A stretch of DNA of 28,003 bases from JBHOQX01 sp042408595. GTDB lineage: Bacteria > Chloroflexota > Chloroflexia > Chloroflexales > Roseiflexaceae. Of this stretch, positions 14,704-23,500 are shown piece by piece (within the stretch, counting starts at the first letter, position 1; each line of letters opens with the position of its first letter). The translations under genes and the position numbers were made by a program. The DNA lies in contig JBHOQX010000096.1 of the NCBI GenBank assembly GCA_042408595.1, positions 1 to 28,003 on the forward strand, written 5' to 3'. Below the pieces are notes generated by a model that worked only from the letters and a program-made list of their open reading frames with translations, was not told where the DNA came from and did not search any database.

Positions 14704-17700
14704 TCACCGCCCCTGCACCGGCAGGTAGACCGCCTGCCGCCCGATGCCCTGCCCCTTGCCGGTCTCCACGGCGCTGTTCCCTGCCGCGTCGGTCGCCTGG
14801 ACGATGCCTGTGATCCGCGGCGCGAACGGCACGTCTAGAATATACAGGCCGTTCGCCTGCCGCATCGGCGCGCTCCTCCAGGTGCTGCCGTCGCTACTGT
14901 AGGTCAGCACGACCTGCAGCGGCCCGGGCCGGTTGTCGGTCACCGGCGCGAGGAAGCGGTATTGCCCCCCGCCGCCGGGCGCAAGCCCCACCGTCACCGG
15001 GCCGATCAGCGGCGGCAGCGTGTCGCGCAGCTCCTCCGGGCGGGCGTTGTTCGGGTCGATGTAGCTCACCTCGAAGATCATCCGGGCGAAACGCCGTAGC
15101 CGCCCGGTGCGCGCGTCGTCGGCGCGGAACTGCGCCGGGTTGACCGCCAGCGTGTCGCTGGCGACCTGCGTGCCGCCGGGCAGTGTCGTGAGGCGGCGCT
15201 GGTAGGTGAACGGCGGGTCGGGCGTCCAGCCCGGTGTGGTGAGATCCGGGTCGCGCTCCTGCTGCGGGTAGATCTCCTCGGTGATGATAGTAGTCACGTG
15301 CGGGTCGAAGCTCCCCAGTTCCGGCAGCGTGGTTGCGTTCAGCAGCCGCACGCCGCGGGGGGCCGGCGGGCCGTTGCCGCCCGCGCCAGCGGTGTCGCGC
15401 AGCGTCAGGTCGTAGGTCAGCAGCGGCAACACCGGCAGCCCGGCGGCGAGCATATCTTCGCTCACCAGATCCGGCGCGCCGGGGACGAAGCTGTCCGTGA
15501 CGCGCGCCCGCGTCCGCGCCAGCGTATCGCCGCTCGGGGTTGGGTCCACCCGCCAGGTTTCGATGGGCAGATCGAAGGTGATCGTGCGGGTGAAGACGCC
15601 GGTCCGGTTCGCCCGCATCCGCCCGATCACCTCCGGTGGCACGCGCTGCCCCGGCGGATCGAACCCGCCCGGCGGGGGCGCGGCTGGCCTCGGCACGGTG
15701 ACGCGCAGGAACGGGAAGCCGTAGAGCGTCCATTCCAGCAGCGCCTTTTCGTCGTACACGCCGAAGCTGCCCGGCCCGGCGCGCCGGACATATTCGCGCT
15801 TGGCCCGCGCCAGCGATTCACCGATCGTCGGGCCGACATACACCGCTCCCCTGGACTCCGGGTCGAATTGCTCGATCCGCCGCCCGATCGCCTCCGTGAA
15901 GAGCAGCGCCAGCCGCTCGCTGTAGCCGATCAGGTCGCTGTCGCCATAGCCGTAGCCGGTGTTGCCGATCAGGCTGCCGCCCTGCCGGGCGTGGGCCTGG
16001 GCCCAATCCACCCGATAGCGCGCGTCGGTCCCCGCGGCGAGCTGCCCGTCGATCACGCTCAGGCCGGAATGGCAACCGACCGAATAGGTCAGCGAGGCGG
16101 ACGAGTTGCGGTCGTCGCGGTAATCCTGGAAGTACGCCTTGCGGGCGGCATCCGGGTCGCCCCGGCCATCGAGCCTGGGCGCATGCACCAACTGCGCCTC
16201 GACCGTGCCGCCGCGCAGGTCGGCGGGGATGGCGTCGTAGTGCGAAAAGTGGCTGTTGATCGCCATCAGGGCGTAGGGTGTCTGCGGGCCGTTGTACGGG
16301 TCGGGCAGCGGGAACTGCCCGTTCGACCAGGCGCGCGTCAGGTCGGCGGCCGTCCAGGTGTCGCCGATCAGGCTGTTGGTCAGGTTCGTCACGCCGAGGT
16401 TGGTGGTATCCGGCCCGGCGTCGCCCAGGCCGTAGGTGCTGAAGAGCGCCGCCGTGGCACGGGCCTGGTCGGTCAGGAAATCGTAGCCAGTGACGAACGC
16501 CGCGCCGGCGTTTTTCGGCCCGCTGTTCGGCTTGTCCGCCCGGATGGCGTAGCCCGAGCCGTAGCGCGTTGTGAACGACTCCAGGTAGGCGCGAATCTCC
16601 GCGGGCGACTCGACCAGCCGGCCGATACCGAGATCGGGAACATACAGGAAGCGGCCGCGCCAGGGAGTCGGCGTGCGGTCGGCGTAGACGTTGTCGGTCA
16701 GGATGAAGCGGTAGAACAGGCTGCCTTGGATGGGCGACGGCCCGGACAGATTCGGCAGCGGCGCGATCGGGGGCAGCGCGCTCAGTTCGGCGTAATACTC
16801 GCCCTCGCTGGCGATCGCCGCCTCGTCCACCACCCGCGCGAAGGGGATGATGTTGTCGCCGCCGATGATCGCGAGGTGCTCGATATTCGGATAGGAGCGG
16901 CGAATCGCGACATCCACCAGGTTCCAGATCTGCGCGGCGACCTCGTTGGCGAAGAGCGGCTGGTCGGCGTTGGCGTCCCACGCGTCGTAGAGCTTCGCCA
17001 GCGCCAGCACCTGCTCCGACGCGGGATCGGGCTGGGCGGCCCCCTCGGCGGCCCCGCTGAGATCGAGCACAGCCGGCGCGGCGGCGCGCTCCAGGTCGGG
17101 TGGCGGGTTGAGCAGCAGCTTCACAATCTGCTCGCTGTCGCTCCGGTCGCGTTCGCCGGGGTACTGCCGCTGCATGCGCCCGTGGTTGAGCAGGAACAGC
17201 GTGCGGCGGGTCGGGTCGGGCTTGGGCGGCGCGCCCCCCTGAAACGCCAGGTCGTCGAAGCGACGGGCGCGCAGCACGGGCGCGCGCAGCGTGCCGGGCG
17301 TCAGCCGCACGCGGAGGTCGTAGGCCCCAGTGTCGCTGAAGCTGCCGTCGCCGCTGAAAACCAGGATGTAGTACGCGCCCGGCTGCACGAGATAGCTGAT
17401 GATCGACTCGGCGGCCGTGCCGGCGGAGGTCGAGATGGCATTGATACGCCCGATAGCGTTGATACGCCCGATGGCATTGATGCGCCCGATAGCGTTGATA
17501 CGCCCAATATCCGCAATGTTGTCGAGGCTGGCTCCGTCGCTGACCACCTCCGTCGCGGCCAGCGGGTCGGCGACCAGGGCCAGGTCGTAGTCCGCCGGCA
17601 GGTTCGACAGGTCGATCTGGACGGTCGCGCCGCCGGCATTGGGCGGGACGTCGAAGCGGAACCAGTCGCCGTTCAGCCCGCCGGCGTCCACGCTGCGGTC

Positions 17701-17931
17701 GATCCGCCCGCGCATCAGCGCCTCTTGCGGCGCGCCGCCGCTGAAGGCCAGCGGATCGGCCCGGATGAAGTCGTTGTTGTTGACCGTGCTGCTGCTGTCG
17801 CTCTCCACCTGCGGCGCGACAGCGGCGGCAGGCAGGGTGTCCGAGGCCGGCGGCACGGCGCCGAGTCCGAGCAGCACGGCAAGCAGGCCCACAAACCGGC
17901 GGAAGGGATTGAACGAGCAACGTCGCCCCAT
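14704..17931 (-). CDS. Secreted C25-like (gingipain-type) cysteine peptidase
   Basis: The protein has 1075 residues with a signal peptide (about 11-37). A pre-peptidase-like beta domain (about 50-210) holds four IGRINA hexapeptides. The catalytic region (about 240-740) shows clan CD hallmarks: EHLAIIGGDNIIPFARV, PDLGIGRLVESPAEI, a His in AINSHFSHYDAI (561 or 564) and a Cys in TYSVGCHSGLSV (620). These form a likely His-Cys dyad. C-terminal beta domains end with an Ig-like TYSSDGSTWRSAPM segment. Start 17931 is set by GGAGGT just upstream. It lies 34 bp after the cyclase gene and is probably cotranscribed. Family placement rests on motifs only; caspase-like or clostripain relatives are alternatives. 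It probably processes or degrades proteins outside the cell. Confidence 0.75.
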   Translation of the reverse strand: MGRRCSFNPFRRFVGLLAVLLGLGAVPPASDTLPAAAVAPQVESDSSSTVNNNDFIRADPLAFSGGAPQEALMRGRIDRSVDAGGLNGDWFRFDVPPNAGGATVQIDLSNLPADYDLALVADPLAATEVVSDGASLDNIADIGRINAIGRINAIGRINAIGRINAISTSAGTAAESIISYLVQPGAYYILVFSGDGSFSDTGAYDLRVRLTPGTLRAPVLRARRFDDLAFQGGAPPKPDPTRRTLFLLNHGRMQRQYPGERDRSDSEQIVKLLLNPPPDLERAAAPAVLDLSGAAEGAAQPDPASEQVLALAKLYDAWDANADQPLFANEVAAQIWNLVDVAIRRSYPNIEHLAIIGGDNIIPFARVVDEAAIASEGEYYAELSALPPIAPLPNLSGPSPIQGSLFYRFILTDNVYADRTPTPWRGRFLYVPDLGIGRLVESPAEIRAYLESFTTRYGSGYAIRADKPNSGPKNAGAAFVTGYDFLTDQARATAALFSTYGLGDAGPDTTNLGVTNLTNSLIGDTWTAADLTRAWSNGQFPLPDPYNGPQTPYALMAINSHFSHYDAIPADLRGGTVEAQLVHAPRLDGRGDPDAARKAYFQDYRDDRNSSASLTYSVGCHSGLSVIDGQLAAGTDARYRVDWAQAHARQGGSLIGNTGYGYGDSDLIGYSERLALLFTEAIGRRIEQFDPESRGAVYVGPTIGESLARAKREYVRRAGPGSFGVYDEKALLEWTLYGFPFLRVTVPRPAAPPPGGFDPPGQRVPPEVIGRMRANRTGVFTRTITFDLPIETWRVDPTPSGDTLARTRARVTDSFVPGAPDLVSEDMLAAGLPVLPLLTYDLTLRDTAGAGGNGPPAPRGVRLLNATTLPELGSFDPHVTTIITEEIYPQQERDPDLTTPGWTPDPPFTYQRRLTTLPGGTQVASDTLAVNPAQFRADDARTGRLRRFARMIFEVSYIDPNNARPEELRDTLPPLIGPVTVGLAPGGGGQYRFLAPVTDNRPGPLQVVLTYSSDGSTWRSAPMRQANGLYILDVPFAPRITGIVQATDAAGNSAVETGKGQGIGRQAVYLPVQGR
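17438..17509 (-). repeat. Four 18-bp tandem repeats encoding IGRINA
   Basis: Units at 17438-17455, 17456-17473, 17474-17491 and 17492-17509 encode IGRINA four times. Units 1 and 3 share GCATTGAT, and units 2 and 4 share GCGTTGATA. The array therefore looks like a duplicated 36-bp pair rather than four independent copies. It is not a CRISPR. Confidence 0.9.
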
Positions 17932-17965
17932 GTGACCTCCGGAACAATGGCGACGCCCGGCGCGC

Positions 17966-20900
17966 TCAGGCCGCGCTTGCTGGCGACGCCGAGACGCGGT
18001 ACCGATTGCGCATCGCAACCGCCAGCGCCTCTGCGACATCGCGCTGCGCGCCCAGGTGGTGGAACATGCGCAGCGCCTCGTCCAGCGCCGCCTGCCCATC
18101 CGCCCGCTGCCGGAGCAGCGGCGCAAGCTCGGCCATCGCCAGCAGCGTGCGCGCGATCTCATATGGTACTGCCGCCTCGCGCAGGATCGCCAGGCTGGCG
18201 TTCAGCTCGTTCCACGCCTGGTCGGGCTGGCCGCTGCGTGCCAGGATCACCCCGAGGACACGCCGGGTCGCGCCCTCCTCGGCCCGTGCGTTCAGCCGGG
18301 CGGCGTCCGCCAGCGACTGCTCGCACGCCGTCCGCGCGCGGCCCAGGTCGCCCTTGCGCAGGTGTAGCTCGGCCTGGGAGCGGCGCAGCTCCGGCAGGAA
18401 GTCCTCGGCGCCGGATTCAGTAAACAGCGCTTCGCTTTGGAGGAAGTGTTCCTCGGCTGCCTCGATATCGCCGCGCAGCAGCCGGGCGGCGCCGATGTTC
18501 ATATGCAGCACGCCGGCAGCGTATTCGGAGCCGAGTCGCTCAAATCGGATCAGGCTCTCGGTGAACTGTGCGATCGCGTCTTCAATCTGGCCCTGAAGTT
18601 TGTACAGATCGCCCAGGTTGTTGGCGACCATCGCCTGGCCGTAAACGTCGCCGATCGCAGCCTTAAGGTCGGCTGCTGCTTCGTAGTGCATCCGGGCATC
18701 GGCCAAGTGGCCGAGTTCGAAGTAGATGTTGGCTAAGTTGTTATGTGCGTCGGCGATACGACAAGGGTCATCAAGTTGTTGATACAAACGAAGACTTTGA
18801 TGGGTGATATCGAGAGCTCGATTGCTTTCACCTAGATTGCGATAGGCGCCTCCAAGGAGGATGTAGGCATTCGCCTGCTCGCGCGGGTTGCCGAGCGCCT
18901 CGGCCATGTGGAGCGCCTGCGCGCCCCAGTCCAGCGCCTGCTGGTAGCGTCCCTGGCGCTGGTGCAGCCCCGCGCCGAGCAGGCGGCAGCGGGCGGCTTC
19001 CTGGCCCGGTGCGTCGCCCGCCAGCGCCAGCGCCCGCTCCACCCATGCGAAGGCGGCGTCGAAGTCGGCGCGCTTTTCGTAGACGCGGGCGATGTGGTGG
19101 TGCAGCCGCAGCACGTCGTCGAGCGTGGCCTCCTCGGACTGGCGCACCAACGCCAGCGCTGCGGCGTAGTGCTCCCGCGCCGGGTCGTACTCGCCCAGCA
19201 GCGCGTGGGCGTAGCCCAGCCGCTCGTGGGCCTCGACCAGGTGCGCCGCGGCGGCCCCCGCCGGCCCGGCGATCGCCAGCGCCTGTTCCAGCAGGGCGAT
19301 CGCCTCGCGATTCGCGTAGCTGCGCTGCGCCAGGCGCGCCGCCCGCAGGTGGTAGGCGAAGGCCCGATCCCATTCCTCGGCCAGCAGGTAGTGGTTCGCC
19401 AGCAGCGCCAGTTCGTCGTCCAGCCGGTCGGCGCGCAGTTCCTCGATCCGCCGGGCGACGCGGCGGTGCAGCTCGCGCCGCCGGGCGTACAGGATCGAGC
19501 CATACACCACGTCGCGGATCATCACGTGCCGGAACTGATAGCTCGACGGCGGCCCGTCGCCCCGCGCGGTGTCGCCCTCGTCCGGCGCGATCAGATCGCG
19601 GTGCGCCAGGCGGCGGAGCTGCTCGTGGGTCCGGCCGTTGCGCGCCAGCACCCCGCTGACCACCGGGTAGCTGAAGCGCCGCCCGACCACCGAGGCGACC
19701 TGGAGGACCTCGCGGTCGTCTTCGTCCAGCCGGTCCAGCCGCGAGGTGATCACCCCCTCGACGCTGTCGGGGAGCGCACCGGCCTCCAGCGGCCCGGTCA
19801 ACATCCAGCCGTGTGCGCCGCGCCGCAGCACGCCGGTGTCGATCAGTTCGTGGATGATCGCCTCGACAAAGAACGGGTTGCCCTGTGCTCGCTCGATCAG
19901 CGCGGCGAGCTCGGGCGGCGGCTCGCTCTCCAGCAGCGAGCGCACCAGGGCGGCGTTGGCCTCTGGCGAGAGCTCGCGCAGTTCGATCCAGGCGCAGTGC
20001 GGCAGCTCGCGCCACGGCTCGGGGATGGGCGGGTCGCGCCGGTAGCAGAGCACCAGCAGCAGCGGGGCCTCGGCGGCGCGGGTCGCCAGCCGGGCGATCA
20101 GGTCGAGCGAGGAGGCGTCGCACCAGTGCAGGTCGTCCACGATCAGCGCCTGCGGCGCGCAGCGGGCTTCGGCCAGCACCAGCGCCTCGGCGAGCTCGCG
20201 CGCGCGGGCCTGGCGCTGCTCTGCGGCCAGCGCGGCGGTCAGCGGCGTCTCGGCCAGTGGCAGGCCGAGCAGGTCACCCAGGAGCGGCGTGAAGCGCGCC
20301 AGATCCGGCGCGCGCGCGGCGACGCGCGCCGCCACGGCGGCGGGCGCGCTGGCCGGGTCGTCGAACAGGGACGCGCCGAGCACCTGCCGCAGGAGCCCGC
20401 GCGCGGCGGCGTAGGGTGTGCGCTGATCGTAGCTCTGGCATTCGACGCCGCACGGGAAGAACTCCGGCGCGCCGGTCGCACCCGTGGCGGGCAGCACCAG
20501 CTTCAGCAGCGCCTCCTCCACCAGCCGGCTCTTGCCCGCCCCGGCCTCGCCGGTGATTGCCACCACCCGCCCGCTCCCGGCGAGCGCCGCCCGCCCTTCG
20601 GCGACCAGTCGGGCCAGCTCCTCCTCGCGGTTGATCAGGGACGGGCGGGCCAGGCCGCGCCCGGCGTCCTGCGCCACTTCGAGCAGGTCGAGCACCTCCG
20701 CCGGCCGGAGCGGCGCGTCGAGGCCCTTGAGCGTCAGCGCGGGCAGCTCGCGCAGTGCGACGAAGCGGTCCACCGCGCGGCGGGAGGTCGGCGAGAGGAG
20801 GATCGCGCCATCGGCAGCGGCGGCGGCCAGGCGGGCGGCCAGGTTCACCGGCTGGCCCATCACGGTGTACTCGTGGCGGCGGGCCGCGCCGACACGCCCG

Positions 20901-22225
20901 GCAAAGACCACGCCGGTGTTGATGCCGATCCGCTGCCGCAGCGCGAACGGCTCGCCACCCGGCGACATGCCGCGGGGGGCGTTCAGGGCGAGGCTGCGCA
21001 GGCGGAACGCCGCGCCGATCTCGGCGTTCGCCTCGGCGAGCGCGTCGCGCAGCGCCAGGGCAGCGCGCACCGCCCGCTCCGGGTCGTCCTCGTTGGCGGC
21101 CGGCGCGCCGAACAGCGCCATCAGCCGGTCGCCGTCCGGGCTGACCTCCACCTTGTTGACGATGCCGCCGAAGCGATGGACCACGGCCTGGGCGCGGCGG
21201 AAATAGGCGTTGAGGACATGGGCCGCCCGCTCGCCATCGTCGCCGAGCTGCTCCAGCGCGTCGCTGAACGGGCGGAACTCGGCGAAGAGCATGGAAACCG
21301 GGCGGAACTCGCCCGGGTCGGCTGCCTCGCTGGCCGCCAGGAAGCGGCGCGGCAGGCCGCGTGGCAGGTAGGGGCGCAAGGCGTCGATCCGCTCGGCGAG
21401 CGCCAACAACTCCTGGACGTCGCCCGTGCCGGGCTGCCAGATCGTGTTGCTTTGCCAGGGCTGCACATCGACGGCGGGCGCGGCACGCAGCCGGGCGAAC
21501 CCGGCGTCGCGCGGCTCGGCCGCGGCCCCGGCAAGCCCGGCCAGCGCCTCGTCCGTCACGATCGTCTCCCCAGGAGCGGCGAGCGCCTGAGCCTGTGCCG
21601 CCCGGTTCAGCGCCCGCCCGGTGACCACCAGCTCGATATGCTCCAGGTCGCCGACCTGGGCCGCGAAGACGCGCCCGCTATGGACGCCGGTTCGCAGTTG
21701 CAACGGAAAGGTGCCGGCGCGAGTCTCGACGCTGCGGAACGCCGCCATCCGCTGTTGCAGCGCCAGCGCCGCGCCGCAGGCGCAAGCCGCGTGCTGTGGG
21801 CCGAGCACGGCATCGTCGAAGAAGACCGTCAGCGCATCGCCGCCGAACTTGAGCAGCATGCCGCGAAAGCGGTAGATCTCCTCGACCAGCGCGCCGAAGA
21901 GGCGGTTGATGACGGCCGAGATCTCTTCGGCGCCCTGTTTGCCGAGCGAGCTGAGGCGCCCGGAGAGCGCGGTGAAGCCGGATAGATCGGCGACCAGCAC
22001 CGAGCCATGCCAGAAGGCGCCGCAGATGCGGCCCGGCTCCGGGCGGGCGATCTGCTCCAGCGCGATGCGCCGCGGCACAAACGACGCGATCGCCTCGAAG
22101 GCGGCGCGCATCCGCCCGACCTCGGCGGCGAGCGCGCCGTGGCGAAGCGTGCCGCGCTCCAGGCGAGCAAACGCCTCCGGCGGAAGGTGCGTCCGCAGGC
22201 GCTCCATGTTCGGGTCGGCGTTCAC
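17966..22225 (-). CDS. sAC-like class III adenylyl cyclase: tandem cyclase domains, AAA-type ATPase, TPR tail
   Basis: The 1419-residue soluble protein matches the layout of mammalian soluble adenylyl cyclase. C1 (about 72-230) has both metal Asp sites (VADLSGFT Asp80, LKFGGDALT Asp130) and Lys126, but Gln211 where a transition-state Arg would sit. C2 (about 308-500) has Glu316 in place of the first Asp, but carries HEYTVMGQPVNLAARL with Thr454, Asn461 and Arg465. One composite active site is thus expected. Thr at the adenine position marks class IIIb, often bicarbonate-responsive. An NTPase follows: Walker A GEAGAGKS (559-566) and Walker B LIVDD (694-698). About 15 TPR-like helical repeats fill the C-terminus. 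The GTG start at 22225 is preceded by GGGGAG; an ATG at 22207 is possible. Cotranscribed with the peptidase gene. Confidence 0.88.
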   Translation of the reverse strand: MNADPNMERLRTHLPPEAFARLERGTLRHGALAAEVGRMRAAFEAIASFVPRRIALEQIARPEPGRICGAFWHGSVLVADLSGFTALSGRLSSLGKQGAEEISAVINRLFGALVEEIYRFRGMLLKFGGDALTVFFDDAVLGPQHAACACGAALALQQRMAAFRSVETRAGTFPLQLRTGVHSGRVFAAQVGDLEHIELVVTGRALNRAAQAQALAAPGETIVTDEALAGLAGAAAEPRDAGFARLRAAPAVDVQPWQSNTIWQPGTGDVQELLALAERIDALRPYLPRGLPRRFLAASEAADPGEFRPVSMLFAEFRPFSDALEQLGDDGERAAHVLNAYFRRAQAVVHRFGGIVNKVEVSPDGDRLMALFGAPAANEDDPERAVRAALALRDALAEANAEIGAAFRLRSLALNAPRGMSPGGEPFALRQRIGINTGVVFAGRVGAARRHEYTVMGQPVNLAARLAAAAADGAILLSPTSRRAVDRFVALRELPALTLKGLDAPLRPAEVLDLLEVAQDAGRGLARPSLINREEELARLVAEGRAALAGSGRVVAITGEAGAGKSRLVEEALLKLVLPATGATGAPEFFPCGVECQSYDQRTPYAAARGLLRQVLGASLFDDPASAPAAVAARVAARAPDLARFTPLLGDLLGLPLAETPLTAALAAEQRQARARELAEALVLAEARCAPQALIVDDLHWCDASSLDLIARLATRAAEAPLLLVLCYRRDPPIPEPWRELPHCAWIELRELSPEANAALVRSLLESEPPPELAALIERAQGNPFFVEAIIHELIDTGVLRRGAHGWMLTGPLEAGALPDSVEGVITSRLDRLDEDDREVLQVASVVGRRFSYPVVSGVLARNGRTHEQLRRLAHRDLIAPDEGDTARGDGPPSSYQFRHVMIRDVVYGSILYARRRELHRRVARRIEELRADRLDDELALLANHYLLAEEWDRAFAYHLRAARLAQRSYANREAIALLEQALAIAGPAGAAAAHLVEAHERLGYAHALLGEYDPAREHYAAALALVRQSEEATLDDVLRLHHHIARVYEKRADFDAAFAWVERALALAGDAPGQEAARCRLLGAGLHQRQGRYQQALDWGAQALHMAEALGNPREQANAYILLGGAYRNLGESNRALDITHQSLRLYQQLDDPCRIADAHNNLANIYFELGHLADARMHYEAAADLKAAIGDVYGQAMVANNLGDLYKLQGQIEDAIAQFTESLIRFERLGSEYAAGVLHMNIGAARLLRGDIEAAEEHFLQSEALFTESGAEDFLPELRRSQAELHLRKGDLGRARTACEQSLADAARLNARAEEGATRRVLGVILARSGQPDQAWNELNASLAILREAAVPYEIARTLLAMAELAPLLRQRADGQAALDEALRMFHHLGAQRDVAEALAVAMRNRYRVSASPASAA
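18721..18840 (-). other. Low-GC island inside the cyclase TPR region
   Basis: These 120 bases contain 52 G or C (43%), against roughly 70% around them. The frame is kept and encodes ordinary TPR residues (about 1129-1168). Codons such as CTA, TTA, AGT and CGT replace the usual GC-ending choices. This suggests gene conversion from a lower-GC TPR gene, or a local expression feature. Confidence 0.7.
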
Positions 22226-22729
22226 GGTCGCTGGCTCCCCAAGCGGTTGCGTTGTGCCGCGCCGGTGGGCGCTGCAGCGGATTGGGTATCTTGTGGTCGG
22301 CATCATACCATGCGCGTTCGGAACATGATCGCTGGTTCTGAGTCTGCGAACGGCGGGCGTACGCATGTGGTACGTTTTCGCCGGTTCGGGCCGCGGCGCG
22401 CGGGCGCAGGGGCGGGGCATGTCCGATGCCGCCGATCGGATGGCTTTCCCTGCCCCGTCCCGCGCCTGGGTGCGGCAGAGGGAGCGATGGGGTGAGGGCC
22501 AGACGCGCATCACCATGCACATGCCCATATGTTCGCTCCGCCTCCACACGTACCGGGTGGTTCGGAGCGGCCTGCGGCTCCCTCCGAGGCCATCCTCCGC
22601 ACCACGCACCCGTTGAATGCGGATTCGCCGAGGCAGGACGTGGTCGGCCGCGCCGCATGTTGCCCGATCTGGAGTACAATAGAGAGCGACAATCGGACAC
22701 ATGCGACGCAGCAGACGCGAGGTGAGGCG
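22226..22729. other. Intergenic control region between the cyclase and phosphatase genes
   Basis: These 504 bases lie between divergent genes and hold no convincing gene; small open frames here lack ribosome sites. A minus-strand TATGAT (22302-22307) could be the -10 box of the cyclase gene, but its -35 is poor. A plus-strand TACAAT (22675-22680) could serve the phosphatase gene. Around 22430-22500 the sequence resembles the GC-rich dispersed intergenic elements of this phylum, with CCCCGTCCCGC opposed by GTGCGGCAGAGGG. No stable terminator was found. Confidence 0.5.
22675..22680 (+). promoter_or_regulatory. Possible -10 box of the phosphatase gene
   Basis: TACAAT lies 50 bp before the start codon. 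The expected -35 region (about 22652-22657, GCCGCA) is poor, so another sigma factor or an activator may be needed. Confidence 0.35.
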
Positions 22730-23488
22730 ATGCTGGAGGTAGAGATTGCGGTGGCGAAGGCCCCCCGCCACGGCGCCAGCGAGAGCGGCGATACGCTGGA
22801 GATCGTCGAGCGGCCGGGCGGCGGCTTCTCGTGTGTGCTGGTGGACGGCCAGGGGAGCGGACGCGGCGCGAAGAGCCTGAGCAACCTGATCGTAACCCGT
22901 GCGATCGGCCAGCTCAAGGACGGCGCCCGCGATGGCGTCGTCGCCCGTGCCGTGCACGATTACCTGTACACCTACCGGATGGGCCAGGTCGCGGCGACGC
23001 TGAACATCCTCTCGGTCGATTTTCAGAGCGGGAGCATCCTGATCTCGCGCAACAACCCGGCCCCGTTCTATGTCCTCAGCCCGGATAGCGTGACGATCCA
23101 CGACGAGCCGTCGGTGCCGATCGGGCTGCACCCCATGACCAAGCCGCGCATCACGGAAGTGGCGCTACGGCCGCTGCTGCACGTGGTGATCTTCTCCGAT
23201 GGATTGTTGAAGGCGGGCGAGCGCTACGGCGAGGACCTGGAGCTTGGCAATTTCCTGAGCGGCTGGCCGGTGGCCCAGGCCGATGCCGCCGCCCTGGCGG
23301 ACGCGCTGCTCGGCCGGGCGGTCGAGTTGGACCGTGGCCAACTCGCCGATGATGTCACCATCGTCGTGCTGGCGGCCGCCGCCGCCGACCCCGGCCAGCG
23401 CATTCGCCGCATGCAGGTGCGCTTCCCGCTTGAGGCCGGCGCGCCCTTCGAGCGGCATAGCGTGATGGACGAGGCAGACCTGGGGTAG
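22730..23488 (+). CDS. PP2C/SpoIIE-type serine phosphatase, single domain
   Basis: The 252-residue protein is one phosphatase domain with no sensor attached. Metal-binding motifs of the SpoIIE branch are visible: SGDTLEIVE (Asp21), VLVDGQGSGRGAKSLSN (Asp39), IFSDGLLKAGE and ADDVTIVVL. The start at 22730 is set by GAGGTGAGG at 22719-22726; an upstream in-frame ATG at 22529 has no ribosome site. Such enzymes dephosphorylate anti-sigma-factor antagonists or other Ser/Thr phosphoproteins. No partner-switching kinase or antagonist is adjacent, so the target is unknown. Divergent from the cyclase gene, so coordinated control is possible. Confidence 0.85.
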   Translation: MLEVEIAVAKAPRHGASESGDTLEIVERPGGGFSCVLVDGQGSGRGAKSLSNLIVTRAIGQLKDGARDGVVARAVHDYLYTYRMGQVAATLNILSVDFQSGSILISRNNPAPFYVLSPDSVTIHDEPSVPIGLHPMTKPRITEVALRPLLHVVIFSDGLLKAGERYGEDLELGNFLSGWPVAQADAAALADALLGRAVELDRGQLADDVTIVVLAAAAADPGQRIRRMQVRFPLEAGAPFERHSVMDEADLG

Positions 23489-23500
23489 CCGGAAACGGCC

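Noticed and set aside
17438..17509. Regular repeats considered as a CRISPR array
   Set aside because: 18-bp tandem units without spacers, in frame within a secreted protein.
15298..18423. Plus-strand open frame of about 1040 codons opposite the peptidase and cyclase genes
   Set aside because: It is Arg/Gly/Val/Ala-rich with no recognisable domain and no ribosome site. Its frame is kept open by GC-rich codons of the real minus-strand genes.
18908..21985. Plus-strand open frame of about 1025 codons opposite the cyclase gene
   Set aside because: Low-complexity Arg/Gly/Ala/Gln protein with no domains, antisense to a gene with clear catalytic residues.
22365..22616. Small plus-strand open frame in the cyclase-phosphatase gap
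   Set aside because: No ribosome site, Arg/Ala/Pro-rich translation and no motif; overlaps GC-rich noncoding sequence.
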